64,000 bases of DNA from NCBI GenBank assembly GCA_018242585.1, contig JAFEBQ010000005.1:62001-126000 (forward strand). The letters run 5' to 3'. How positions within the stretch are numbered: the stretch's first letter is position 1; each line of letters begins with the position of its first letter. Source of the stretch: Planctomycetota bacterium. GTDB lineage: Bacteria > Planctomycetota > Planctomycetia > Pirellulales > PNKZ01. Shown one piece after another: positions 52,617-61,002 of the stretch. The position numbers and the translations under genes were made by a program. Below the pieces are notes generated by a model. The model did no database searches and had not been told where the DNA came from. It was given only the letters and a program-made list of their open reading frames with translations.

Positions 52617-55600
52617 ATGCCGATGACGCGGGCGCGGATGGTCGAGATCGTCGCCAAGGCCGACTTGCTGTCGGCCAGCGATTTGGCCGCGCTTTCCGCC
52701 GCCGCGGCCGCTGACCCGCAAGCCGACGCCGACGAGTTGGTGCGTCAACTGAGCCAGCAAGGAAAGCTCACTCGCTACCAGGCCGCCGCCGTCTACCAAG
52801 ACAAGATCGCGTCGCTGCTGTTCGGCAATTATGTCGTGCTCGATCGACTCGGCGCCGGCGGTATGGGCCAGGTCTTTCGCGCCCGGCATCGGCGCATGGA
52901 GCGGATTGTCGCCCTGAAAGTGCTGCCGAAAAAGGCGCTCAGCTCGCCCGACGCCGTCGCGCGGTTTCTGCGCGAAGTCAAAGCCGCCGCCAAGCTGACG
53001 CATCCGAACATCGTCACCGCCTACGACGCCGACGAGGCCGCCGGCGTTCACTTCCTGGTCATGGAGTACGTCGACGGGGTCGACCTGGGCCGACTGGTGA
53101 AAGACAAGGGGCCATTGCCGGTGGCCGAAACGCTCGGCTACATGGCCGGCGCGGCTCGCGGCCTGCAACATGCCCACGCTCAGGGGGTCGTCCACCGGGA
53201 TATCAAGCCGTCGAACTTGCTGGTCGACAAGCAAGGTCACGTCAAGTTGTTGGACATGGGGCTCGCGCGCTTGGAAGAGCCGGGCGGCCCGGGGAGCGAC
53301 GGCAACACGCCCGGCGGGTCCGACCTGACCTCGGCGGGCAATGTGTTCGGCACCGCCGACTACATGGCCCCCGAGCAAGGACTCGACAGCCATCACGTTG
53401 ACGGGCGCGCCGACATTTACGGGCTGGGCTGCACGCTGTTCTTTCTGCTCACTGGCCGTCCCCCCTTCGGCGGCGACACGCTGGTCAAGCGCGTGCTGGC
53501 CCATCGCGACGCGCCGATTCCGTCGCTCCGTGCGGCCCGGGCCGACGTGCCCGACGCGGTCGATCAACTGTTTCAGAAGATGATCGCCAAGCGGCCGGAA
53601 GATCGTCCGCAGAACATGGCCGAGTTGCTGACGCTGCTCGAAGCGCGCCCGGCTTCTCGAGCACCGATCGCCGTGCCGCAGAGCGCAACCTCGTCGAGTG
53701 CCGCGCCCCAGCCGGTTCCGCTCACGCCGCGACCGATTTCCGCGGCCGCGCCGGCGAGCGGGCCAGTGATCATGCCAGCCAAAGCGCCCCCAAGCCGCGT
53801 CATGCTGTACGGGGCGATGGGTGCGGTTGGCGTGCTGCTGGTGCTGGTCGGTGTCATCGTGGCGATGAAGGGTCGCTCGTCGTCGACCGACGATATAGCA
53901 GACCGACAAACGACGACGAAAGAGCCGGTACCGACTCAGGAGCCTGTGAAGCCGGCGGCGTCTGCGTCGGTGGTCTCCAGTCCACCCACGGCAGCGAAGA
54001 TCGCCGGCGGGCCGTCAACCGAGACGACGGCCGGAGACGACGCGCCAAGTGAAATCGCGTCGCCGCGCATGACCCTTCCCAAGCCCGACGTGGCGAAGCC
54101 CGACACAACGGCGGTCGTTGAAAAGCCCGCTCCCAGCGCGCCGCCCGCCGAGAAGCCCGCCGCCGAACCAGTACTGACCGCGCCCAGCGACGGGCCGCCA
54201 ATGGCCAAGCCGGGCGCTGGCGCGCCGCGCGAGCCCGCGCCGACTCCGCCCCCTCCACCACCGCCGCGCACCAAACCGTCGTCCGAGCCTCCGACCGTGG
54301 CCCAGTCCGCGCCACCGGCCAAGAGCGACGCCGCGCCAGCCGCCGCGCCCGACCAACCCGACCGCGAATTGCGCAAGCCGGTCCCGGCCGAGAGCGACCT
54401 GACCAAGGCGCTGGCCACGGTGAAGTCGATCTTCAAGGAAGATTACGGGGCCGCCAAGACGCCAGAGGGGAAATCGTTGCTCGCGCAGAAGCTGTTGAGG
54501 CAAGCGCAAGAGACCGCCGACGCGCCGGCCGAGCAGTACGTTATGCTCTGCGAGGTCCGCGATCTGGCCGCCGACACGAATGACGTGGCGATTCTCGAAC
54601 AAGTCGTCAACTTGCTTGCGCTCAACTATCGCGTCGATCGGCTGGAGCTGTTGGCCGAAGTGTTCCAGAAGCTCGCGCCGAAGAATCGCATTCCGGCGGC
54701 CAATCGAGTGCTGGCCGAGCGCGCGCACGCGCTGGCCGGCGAGGCGGTCGAGGCCGATCAGGTCGACGCGGCGCAAACACTGGCCAAGGCCGCCTCGGCC
54801 ATGGCCGTCAAGGCCCGCGACCCCGCGCTCGTCAAGCTGACCAAAGCCCGCGGCGATGAGATCACGCTGCTGGTTCGCGACGCCGAAGCGTTCGCCAAGG
54901 CGCAAGAGAAGCTGGCCGCCGACCCCGACGACGCGGCGGCTTGCACCGTCGTCGGCCGCCGGCTCTGCTTCCGCGATCACAAGTGGGAGGAAGGTTTGCC
55001 CCTGTTGGCGCGCGGCGACGACGCGGCGCTGAAAGCGCTGGCCGACAAAGCGCTGGCCGCCGGTGATGACGGCGCGGCTCGGGCCGCGGTCGGTGACTTG
55101 TGCTGGGACGCGGCTGAGCGGGCCAAGGGAAAAGAGAAGGCCGACTACCAATCTGGGGCTCGCCATTGGTACGAGCAGGCGCTCGCCAAGCTGACCGGCC
55201 TGGTCCGCTCGCGCGTCGAGCAACGACTCAAGGAGCTGCCAGGCGAGCCGGTGTTGTTCGCGGGCGCTGGTCGCACAGGTGCGCCCGACAATCCCGGCAT
55301 GACAACAACACCGCCGATTCCACCGGCGCCCCCTGCGCCTCCGTTCCCGCCGATTCCCGGCGGGCCACGCGGGTTGTTGCCACCGGCCGGTGGCGTGGGC
55401 CTGCCCGGTCGCAACACCATGCCGCCGCATCAACTTGCCGAGTATGTCTTCGGCCTCGGCGGCAAGCTTGACATCGTGACCCCAGGAACCCAGCCGGTCT
55501 CGGTCAGCATGTCGTCACAACTGCCGGCGGTTCCCTTCGCGGTGATCGGCCTGACGTTCAGCAATAATCCGCGGATCGGCGACGCCGAGTTGCTGCCGTT

Positions 55601-56216
55601 TCAAGGAGTGGTGTCCCTGCGCACGCTGAACCTGAACGGCACGTCGATCACCGATCAGGGGCTAGCCGTCTTCGCGACCCACGCCGGCTTGCAACATCTG
55701 AACTTGTCGGGGATCAATCGACTGACCGACGCGGCTTTGGTCCACATGCAAAACATGGTCAGCCTGGAAGTCCTCGTTTTGAATGGCTCGCAGATTACCG
55801 ACCGCGGGATTCCCAACCTGCAACGGCTGACCAAGCTGCGGCAGTTGGGACTGGTCGGCACGCAGGTAACCGGCAGCAGTCTGGCGGCGCTGGCCGGTTG
55901 CAAACAACTCGAAGTGCTGCAGGTCGGCAACTCGCCGTTCGACAACGCCGGCATGGCCCAGTTGGCCAAGTTCACCAGCCTGAAGTCGCTTGACGTGACG
56001 CAAACCCAGATTACCGACAGCAGCGTCGGCGTGCTGCAACGGTTGCCGAATCTGGCGACCATCTACATGCGCGAGAACAATCTTACCGATCGCGCGGTGC
56101 CGGTGCTGCGGACCCTGGCCCATACGAAACTGCTCCGCGTGCCGAAGCAGATTTCCCCCGCCGGCATGCAAGAGCTGAAGAACAGCCTGCCCCAATGCAA
56201 GGTCGAGCAGTTCTAG
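52617..56216 (+). CDS. Transmembrane Ser/Thr protein kinase with extracytoplasmic leucine-rich repeats
   Basis: The kinase domain runs from about residue 70 to 345: glycine loop LGAGGMGQVFRA, VALKVLPKK with the ATP-binding Lys, HRDIKPSNLL, the Mg motif as DMGLA (DFG changed to DMG) and YMAPEQ. A Pro/Ala/Ser linker leads to a membrane helix at about 395-419. A long Pro/Ala/Lys-rich stretch and an alpha-helical region (about 570-860) precede seven or so leucine-rich repeats from about 990 onward (LRTLNLNGTSITDQGL, LQHLNLSGINRLTDAAL, LEVLVLNGSQITDRGI). 1199 residues. The LRRs would sense a ligand outside the membrane and signal through the kinase. A second ATG two codons in is an alternative start. 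Confidence 0.93.
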   Translation: MPMTRARMVEIVAKADLLSASDLAALSAAAAADPQADADELVRQLSQQGKLTRYQAAAVYQDKIASLLFGNYVVLDRLGAGGMGQVFRARHRRMERIVALKVLPKKALSSPDAVARFLREVKAAAKLTHPNIVTAYDADEAAGVHFLVMEYVDGVDLGRLVKDKGPLPVAETLGYMAGAARGLQHAHAQGVVHRDIKPSNLLVDKQGHVKLLDMGLARLEEPGGPGSDGNTPGGSDLTSAGNVFGTADYMAPEQGLDSHHVDGRADIYGLGCTLFFLLTGRPPFGGDTLVKRVLAHRDAPIPSLRAARADVPDAVDQLFQKMIAKRPEDRPQNMAELLTLLEARPASRAPIAVPQSATSSSAAPQPVPLTPRPISAAAPASGPVIMPAKAPPSRVMLYGAMGAVGVLLVLVGVIVAMKGRSSSTDDIADRQTTTKEPVPTQEPVKPAASASVVSSPPTAAKIAGGPSTETTAGDDAPSEIASPRMTLPKPDVAKPDTTAVVEKPAPSAPPAEKPAAEPVLTAPSDGPPMAKPGAGAPREPAPTPPPPPPPRTKPSSEPPTVAQSAPPAKSDAAPAAAPDQPDRELRKPVPAESDLTKALATVKSIFKEDYGAAKTPEGKSLLAQKLLRQAQETADAPAEQYVMLCEVRDLAADTNDVAILEQVVNLLALNYRVDRLELLAEVFQKLAPKNRIPAANRVLAERAHALAGEAVEADQVDAAQTLAKAASAMAVKARDPALVKLTKARGDEITLLVRDAEAFAKAQEKLAADPDDAAACTVVGRRLCFRDHKWEEGLPLLARGDDAALKALADKALAAGDDGAARAAVGDLCWDAAERAKGKEKADYQSGARHWYEQALAKLTGLVRSRVEQRLKELPGEPVLFAGAGRTGAPDNPGMTTTPPIPPAPPAPPFPPIPGGPRGLLPPAGGVGLPGRNTMPPHQLAEYVFGLGGKLDIVTPGTQPVSVSMSSQLPAVPFAVIGLTFSNNPRIGDAELLPFQGVVSLRTLNLNGTSITDQGLAVFATHAGLQHLNLSGINRLTDAALVHMQNMVSLEVLVLNGSQITDRGIPNLQRLTKLRQLGLVGTQVTGSSLAALAGCKQLEVLQVGNSPFDNAGMAQLAKFTSLKSLDVTQTQITDSSVGVLQRLPNLATIYMRENNLTDRAVPVLRTLAHTKLLRVPKQISPAGMQELKNSLPQCKVEQF

Positions 56217-56276
56217 AGTGGCAAGGCCGTGCGGTTCTAGGTCGGCGCCTTGTCGTGTCGTGCACCAAGCTGTCCG

Positions 56277-56346
56277 TCATTCCCGCGCAGGCGGGAATCT
56301 AGAGGGCAGTCGCCACCACTGGTTTCCAGCCTGCGCGGGAATGACG
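56277..56346. repeat. TCATTCCCGCGCAGGCGGGAAT palindromic element, copy 2
   Basis: Matches 20734-20804, with a slightly degenerate right arm (TTTCCAGCCTGCGCGGGAATGA) and the same CGCCACCACT spacer motif. It lies between the convergent kinase and propeller-cytochrome genes. Confidence 0.85.
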
Positions 56347-56371
56347 GCATCATATGAGGCAACGCGGCGCA

Positions 56372-59263
56372 TCACTTCCCCCGTAGCAAGTATGCCAGAA
56401 TATCGCGCAGTTCGCTCGGTTGTTTAACGATCCCTTGCGGCATCGGCGACAGATTCTGCAGCGCCCGCTCTTCGATCTCGCTCTTATTGATCGCCACGCG
56501 CTTGGTGTCGGGCAGCAGCAGCTCGACCTTGTCGGCCGTCTCGGCCACCAGCAAGCCCGACAGTTGCCGCCCGTCGGTCGTAATCACTTGCGTGGCGCGG
56601 AACACCGGCGAGATTTGCTTGTTGGGGGCGAGCACCGACTCGACCAGGTACGGCACCGTGAACCGCCGCGCGGCATCGGCCAGGCTCGGCCCGCCGGTCA
56701 CCTGCGACTCGGCCGTGACGGCGTGACACTTGGCACAGCCGGCTGTCTCGAACAGCTTGCGGCCTTGCTCGGCGTCGCCGCCGGCCACTTCCTTGGGCCA
56801 ATCGATCGTCAAGAACTCGGCCGGAATCTTGTACTGACCATTCGCGGCGCTGGCCAGACGCTCGGCCAGGCTCGGCCCCGTGACCAGTTCGGGCAGCACG
56901 ACGGCCAGCGGCTGTAGCGAGCGGTAGTTGATGTACAGTTGGCTTGAGCCAATGACATTTCGCACCCGCAATAGAAAATCGTTCGAGCCGGGTTGCAACT
57001 CGACGGTCACGGTGTCTTGCAGCGGCAACGCCCCGCGGATCACGTCGTTGGTCCAGACGACCTGGCCGTTGTGCCAAACCTTCAGCCCGTCGTCGCTCCC
57101 CAGGGCCAGGTGGGCTCGTTGCCGCCCGCCGCTTTCGATCCGGAAATAGGCGTACATCGACGCGCGGTCGACCGGGCCGAACAGCTCGACAAAGTCGAAC
57201 TGCCGCTTGGTCTTGGTCCGCTGCCACTTGATGTCGCGGCTTTTTGAGTGATACACGGTCGACAGTTCCACCGGCCCGCGCTCGGGCTCGTGTTCGCGCG
57301 CGAAGCCTTCGTCGCCGTCGTCGAACGGGCCGGCCAGCCAGACTTCCGTAATGCCCGCCAGCTTGGCGATGCCGAGCTTCCGCTCGTCGTTGGCGGCCAG
57401 AACTTTTTCGACGGTCGGCTCGCTGCGCGGATCGTTCAACAGCGACAAGAAATGAACCGCCTGCAGGCGGACCTGTTCGTCCTCGTCGCCGGCCGCCTTG
57501 AGCAGCAGCGCGAACAGTTGCTCCTGCTCAGCGGTGTGCTTCCCCTGGTGCCAGTGATCGGCCACGGTGTAGACGCCCACCGGGCCGAGCGTGCGGAGAT
57601 CGATCGTCTCGTCGGCGTACTGCACCTTGTAGGCCGACTCGTTCTGCAGCTTGTCGAGCTTCAAGTCCGGCGCCAACTCGCCGGTGAAGTCGGGGAGGGT
57701 CAGGCGAAAGCCTGCGGCTAGAACGCCGGCCAGGCGCGCAAGCGCGCTTCCATCGCGCTGCTCGACTAGTCGCTCAATGTATTTATAAGTATTACCTTGC
57801 GCTAGTTCGCGACAAATGGCATTGCGCCGGAAAGAGTCACTCAGTGTGGCGTCGTCATAGATGGGAAAGCTTGATATCCTCCCGATCGTTGAGCCCGACT
57901 TTGCCCAGGCCGTAACCAAACGTGGCAGTTTCTTCAAGTCAGCGTTCTTCGCGTGGGGATCGCGTCCTCGTCGCGCAATCTCAACGTACGCCGCGTAACG
58001 CCGTTGCCAAGAGGAATCCTTCCATTCACTAATTAACTTCTCCGGCGTCGCGGTTACTGGGTCGTATGCTTCGAACGGCGCGCTCGGCGGATCGTCGGCC
58101 CGCGTGATCATCACCAGGTCGCTCCGGTAGACCGGCGAGCCTTCGTTTTGAGCCATGTAGCAGATCGTGGCGAAAATCCGCCCACCGCGACCGACACATA
58201 CCCCCACTGGCCGAGCTTGGTCACGCCCGTCGAGCAAGTGAAACTCATCAGCTTTGAATGTCGCCCCGCTCGGCACCAGCGGATAGCGCGTGACGCTCTT
58301 GATGCACCAGCGCGCCACCAGCAGATTGTTTCGGTACTTCTCGGGCAGGAACGTCTCGTCGTAATAGCTTAGCGCCACGGGCACGAACCGCCCCAGCTTC
58401 TCGTTCAAGGTATCGAGCAGGTCGGCGCGCTCGGGCGTCTTGCTGCGCAGCCAGCCGCGCGGCCAGCCGTAGTAGGCGTGCTCGACGATGTGCAGCAAGC
58501 GCCCCGGCACGTATTGCGCCGGCATCGACTCGTGATCGTTGTCGTTGGTGAACAGATTCCACTCGTGATCGAACGCCAGTCCGCACGAGTTGCGCAGGCC
58601 CCCGGCCACGACCTCGAACCGCGACCCGTCGGGTTGAATCCTAAAAACGCCGCCGACGCCGTTGTAAGGTGTGCGCGCCCAGCGGCGGCCGTTCACTTCG
58701 ACCGTCTTCTCGCCGTCAGCCCCAGTGGGCACCGTGAAGAACGACCAATGCCCCCAGTGATCGGGGCGGTTGAAGTCGCCGTAATACCAGACCGGGTCAC
58801 CCATCGAGACGTACAACGCCCCCTCCGGTCCCCAGGCCAGCCCGTGAAAGCATTGATGCACGTGCCCCAGCGGCACACCCCACAACAATCGCTCGGGCTT
58901 CAATCCCTCGCGCTTCACAACCGCATCGCGCAGCACATAGATCGCCGCCACGGTCGAGACGTAGACGTCGTGCCCGCGGATGGCGATGTCGTTGACCCAG
59001 GTGTCGGCCGGGAAGCGGTACAACTCTTGCCGCGGGGCATAGCCGCCGCCGGGGAGCGGTTCACAGACGAACAACGCCTCGCGAGCGCCGACAAACAAGC
59101 GTCCCAGCATGTCGGCCCGCACCGACAGGAACGATTCGGTTTCGGACGAGTCCAGCTTGACGACCTTCAACTCGGGATCGACCGCCGCGTAATCGAGGGC
59201 TTCCTCCGCGCGAGCGGTCGCAGTGATTAGAGCGACGAGAGCAATGAACAACAACCGAGTCAT
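56372..59263 (-). CDS. PVC-type propeller-cytochrome c exported protein, second copy
   Basis: ATG at 59263 with GGAG 10 bases upstream opens a signal peptide (LLFIALVALITATARAEE). The first 400 residues are a sorbosone-dehydrogenase-like propeller (DTWVNDIAIRGHDVYVST, GLAWGPEGALYVSMGDPVWYY, GGLRNSCGLAFDHEWNLF). A helical part follows, then a PA14-like or lectin-like beta region (residues about 720-790) and a C-terminal cytochrome c domain with CAKCH and GPSLADAARRF. 963 residues. It has related propeller and haem modules to the gene at 21127-24225, but the domain order and linkers differ. The role is probably exported oxidation of a sugar. Confidence 0.88.
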   Translation of the reverse strand: MTRLLFIALVALITATARAEEALDYAAVDPELKVVKLDSSETESFLSVRADMLGRLFVGAREALFVCEPLPGGGYAPRQELYRFPADTWVNDIAIRGHDVYVSTVAAIYVLRDAVVKREGLKPERLLWGVPLGHVHQCFHGLAWGPEGALYVSMGDPVWYYGDFNRPDHWGHWSFFTVPTGADGEKTVEVNGRRWARTPYNGVGGVFRIQPDGSRFEVVAGGLRNSCGLAFDHEWNLFTNDNDHESMPAQYVPGRLLHIVEHAYYGWPRGWLRSKTPERADLLDTLNEKLGRFVPVALSYYDETFLPEKYRNNLLVARWCIKSVTRYPLVPSGATFKADEFHLLDGRDQARPVGVCVGRGGRIFATICYMAQNEGSPVYRSDLVMITRADDPPSAPFEAYDPVTATPEKLISEWKDSSWQRRYAAYVEIARRGRDPHAKNADLKKLPRLVTAWAKSGSTIGRISSFPIYDDATLSDSFRRNAICRELAQGNTYKYIERLVEQRDGSALARLAGVLAAGFRLTLPDFTGELAPDLKLDKLQNESAYKVQYADETIDLRTLGPVGVYTVADHWHQGKHTAEQEQLFALLLKAAGDEDEQVRLQAVHFLSLLNDPRSEPTVEKVLAANDERKLGIAKLAGITEVWLAGPFDDGDEGFAREHEPERGPVELSTVYHSKSRDIKWQRTKTKRQFDFVELFGPVDRASMYAYFRIESGGRQRAHLALGSDDGLKVWHNGQVVWTNDVIRGALPLQDTVTVELQPGSNDFLLRVRNVIGSSQLYINYRSLQPLAVVLPELVTGPSLAERLASAANGQYKIPAEFLTIDWPKEVAGGDAEQGRKLFETAGCAKCHAVTAESQVTGGPSLADAARRFTVPYLVESVLAPNKQISPVFRATQVITTDGRQLSGLLVAETADKVELLLPDTKRVAINKSEIEERALQNLSPMPQGIVKQPSELRDILAYLLRGK

Positions 59264-59316
59264 GCAAGAGAACTCCGATATAATCTTTCCACGCCAATAA
59301 CGAGCAACCATCGAGC

Positions 59317-59491
59317 GCGACAAACACCCCTCCCTTCCAGGGAGGGGCAGGGGGGAGGGTTAAGATGTCGCGCCTCGAGCGATTCCAAGCACGGGATTCT
59401 TCATTTGGCGTAAAGCCAATCGGCCTGCCACGTTTTCACCCTCACCCGGCTTGCTTCGCTCGCCACCCTCTCCCATCAAGGGAGAGGGGTA
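59317..59491. repeat. CGACAAACACCCC element and facing CACCCTCTCCC half
   Basis: The GCGACAAACACCCCTCCC hairpin (59317-59361) is the same as at 38049-38101. The facing half CACCCGGC...CACCCTCTCCC...GGGAGAGGGGTA at 59439-59491 resembles the ACCCTCATCC half of the CCCTTCTCCC family. This pairing suggests the two families are related composites. Confidence 0.65.
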
Positions 59492-59523
59492 AGACTAAGT
59501 CGCCCACGCCGACCACTGCGCCA

Positions 59524-61002
59524 TCACGCCAAAATGCCTTTGATGACATTTCCGCTGACATCGGTTAACCGGCGGCGGATGCCGTTGTGGTAATACGTCA
59601 GCCGCGTGTGATCGATGCCCAGCAGGTGCAGCACCGTGGCGTGGAAATCGTGCCAGTGGACCGGCTGTTCCTCGGCCTTCATGCCGATCTCGTCGGTCGC
59701 GCCGTAGGCCAGGCCGTGTTTCAGCCCCGCGCCGGCCATCCAGACCGAGAAGCCATACTGGTTGTGATCGCGCCCGGTCCCCAGCACGTCGGCCGCCGAT
59801 TGCGTGAACGGCGTGCGGCCGAACTCGCTGGTGAACATGACCAGCGTGTCGTCCAACATCCCGCGCTGGCGCAAGTCACGCAGCAAGCCGGCCAGCGGCT
59901 TGTCGATCCGCTCGGCCTCTTGCGTGTGGTTCTGCTTCATATCCTCGTGGCCGTCCCAATTGATCCGCGGCGAGCCGAACGCACTGCCCGAGAACAACTG
60001 GACGAAGCGCACGCCTGATTCGAGCAACCGCCGCGACAGCAAGCAGGCCCGGCCAAAGTCGTTGGTCGCCAATTGCTCGTCGATGCCGTACATCTCGTGC
60101 GTGGCGGCCGATTCACGATTCAAATCGGTTACCTCGGGCACCACGCGCTGCATCTTGGCCGCCAGCTCGTAGCTGTGCATCCGCGCGGCAAGCACCTCGT
60201 CGCCGTGGCCGGCGCGGTGCCGTGCGTTCAATGTTTCGAGCAGCCGGGCCGAAGCTAGTTCCTGCTCGGCGCTGATCGCTCGGGCTGGAAAGATGTCGTC
60301 GATCGGCGTGCCCTGGCTGCGAATGACCACGCCTTGATGGCGCGCAGGCAGAAAGCCGTTGGTCCAGTTGATGGAACCGCCGGCGGGTAGCCCCCGCGGG
60401 TCGGGAATGACCACGTACGCCGGCAGATCGTCGGTCACGCAGCCGAGCCCGTACGAGACCCACGAGCCGACGACCGGAAACCCATTCAGGCGGAAGCCGC
60501 TGCTTTCCTGGAACGTGGCGGGAGTGTGATTGGACGTCTCAGCGAACATCGAGCGAATGACGGTCAGCTCGTCGGCCACGCCGGCCAGGTGGGGAAACAA
60601 CTCGCTCACCCACAAGCCACTCTCGCCGCGCTGCTGGAACGCCCAGTCGGCCTGCCGCAACTTGCCAACCTTGCCGAAGAAGACGTCGGGCTTGATGTCG
60701 TCGGGCAGATTCTGGCCATGGTGTTTTTCGAGCGCCGGCTTGTAATCGAACGAGTCGATCTGGCTCACACCGCCGCAGGCCACGACATGGATCACGCGCT
60801 TGGCCCGCACGGGCAGGTGAGGCGCCGGGTCCGACGCTTCGCCCGGCACCACATCGGCCCGCACGGTCTCGTCGCGCAGCATCAACGACATGAACGCCCC
60901 AGCGCCGATCCCCAGCGACGTCCAATGGAACCAGTCGCGGCGCGAGATGTGCCCAGGCACCGGCAGCGGCGGATATTTCGGGCCAGCGTGATTAGTCGAC
61001 AT
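59524..61002 (-). CDS. DUF1501 exported protein, second copy
   Basis: The ATG at 61002 lies inside the last codons of the upstream PSCyt1/DUF1553 gene (11-bp overlap). The N terminus has a Tat-like signal (SRRDWFHWTSLGIGAGAFM). The DUF1501 body shows VVACGGVSQIDSFDYKPALEK, MFTSEFGRTPFTQ, GRDHNQYGFSVWMAGAGL and HDFHATVLHLLGIDHTRLTY, aligned with the first copy at 16342-17823. 492 residues. The two copies have diverged considerably but keep the same partner type. Confidence 0.93.
   Translation of the reverse strand: MSTNHAGPKYPPLPVPGHISRRDWFHWTSLGIGAGAFMSLMLRDETVRADVVPGEASDPAPHLPVRAKRVIHVVACGGVSQIDSFDYKPALEKHHGQNLPDDIKPDVFFGKVGKLRQADWAFQQRGESGLWVSELFPHLAGVADELTVIRSMFAETSNHTPATFQESSGFRLNGFPVVGSWVSYGLGCVTDDLPAYVVIPDPRGLPAGGSINWTNGFLPARHQGVVIRSQGTPIDDIFPARAISAEQELASARLLETLNARHRAGHGDEVLAARMHSYELAAKMQRVVPEVTDLNRESAATHEMYGIDEQLATNDFGRACLLSRRLLESGVRFVQLFSGSAFGSPRINWDGHEDMKQNHTQEAERIDKPLAGLLRDLRQRGMLDDTLVMFTSEFGRTPFTQSAADVLGTGRDHNQYGFSVWMAGAGLKHGLAYGATDEIGMKAEEQPVHWHDFHATVLHLLGIDHTRLTYYHNGIRRRLTDVSGNVIKGILA

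Noticed and set aside
52572-53909. 445-residue frame on the minus strand
   Set aside because: Antisense to the kinase domain of the kinase-LRR gene; His/Gln/Arg-rich, no motif.
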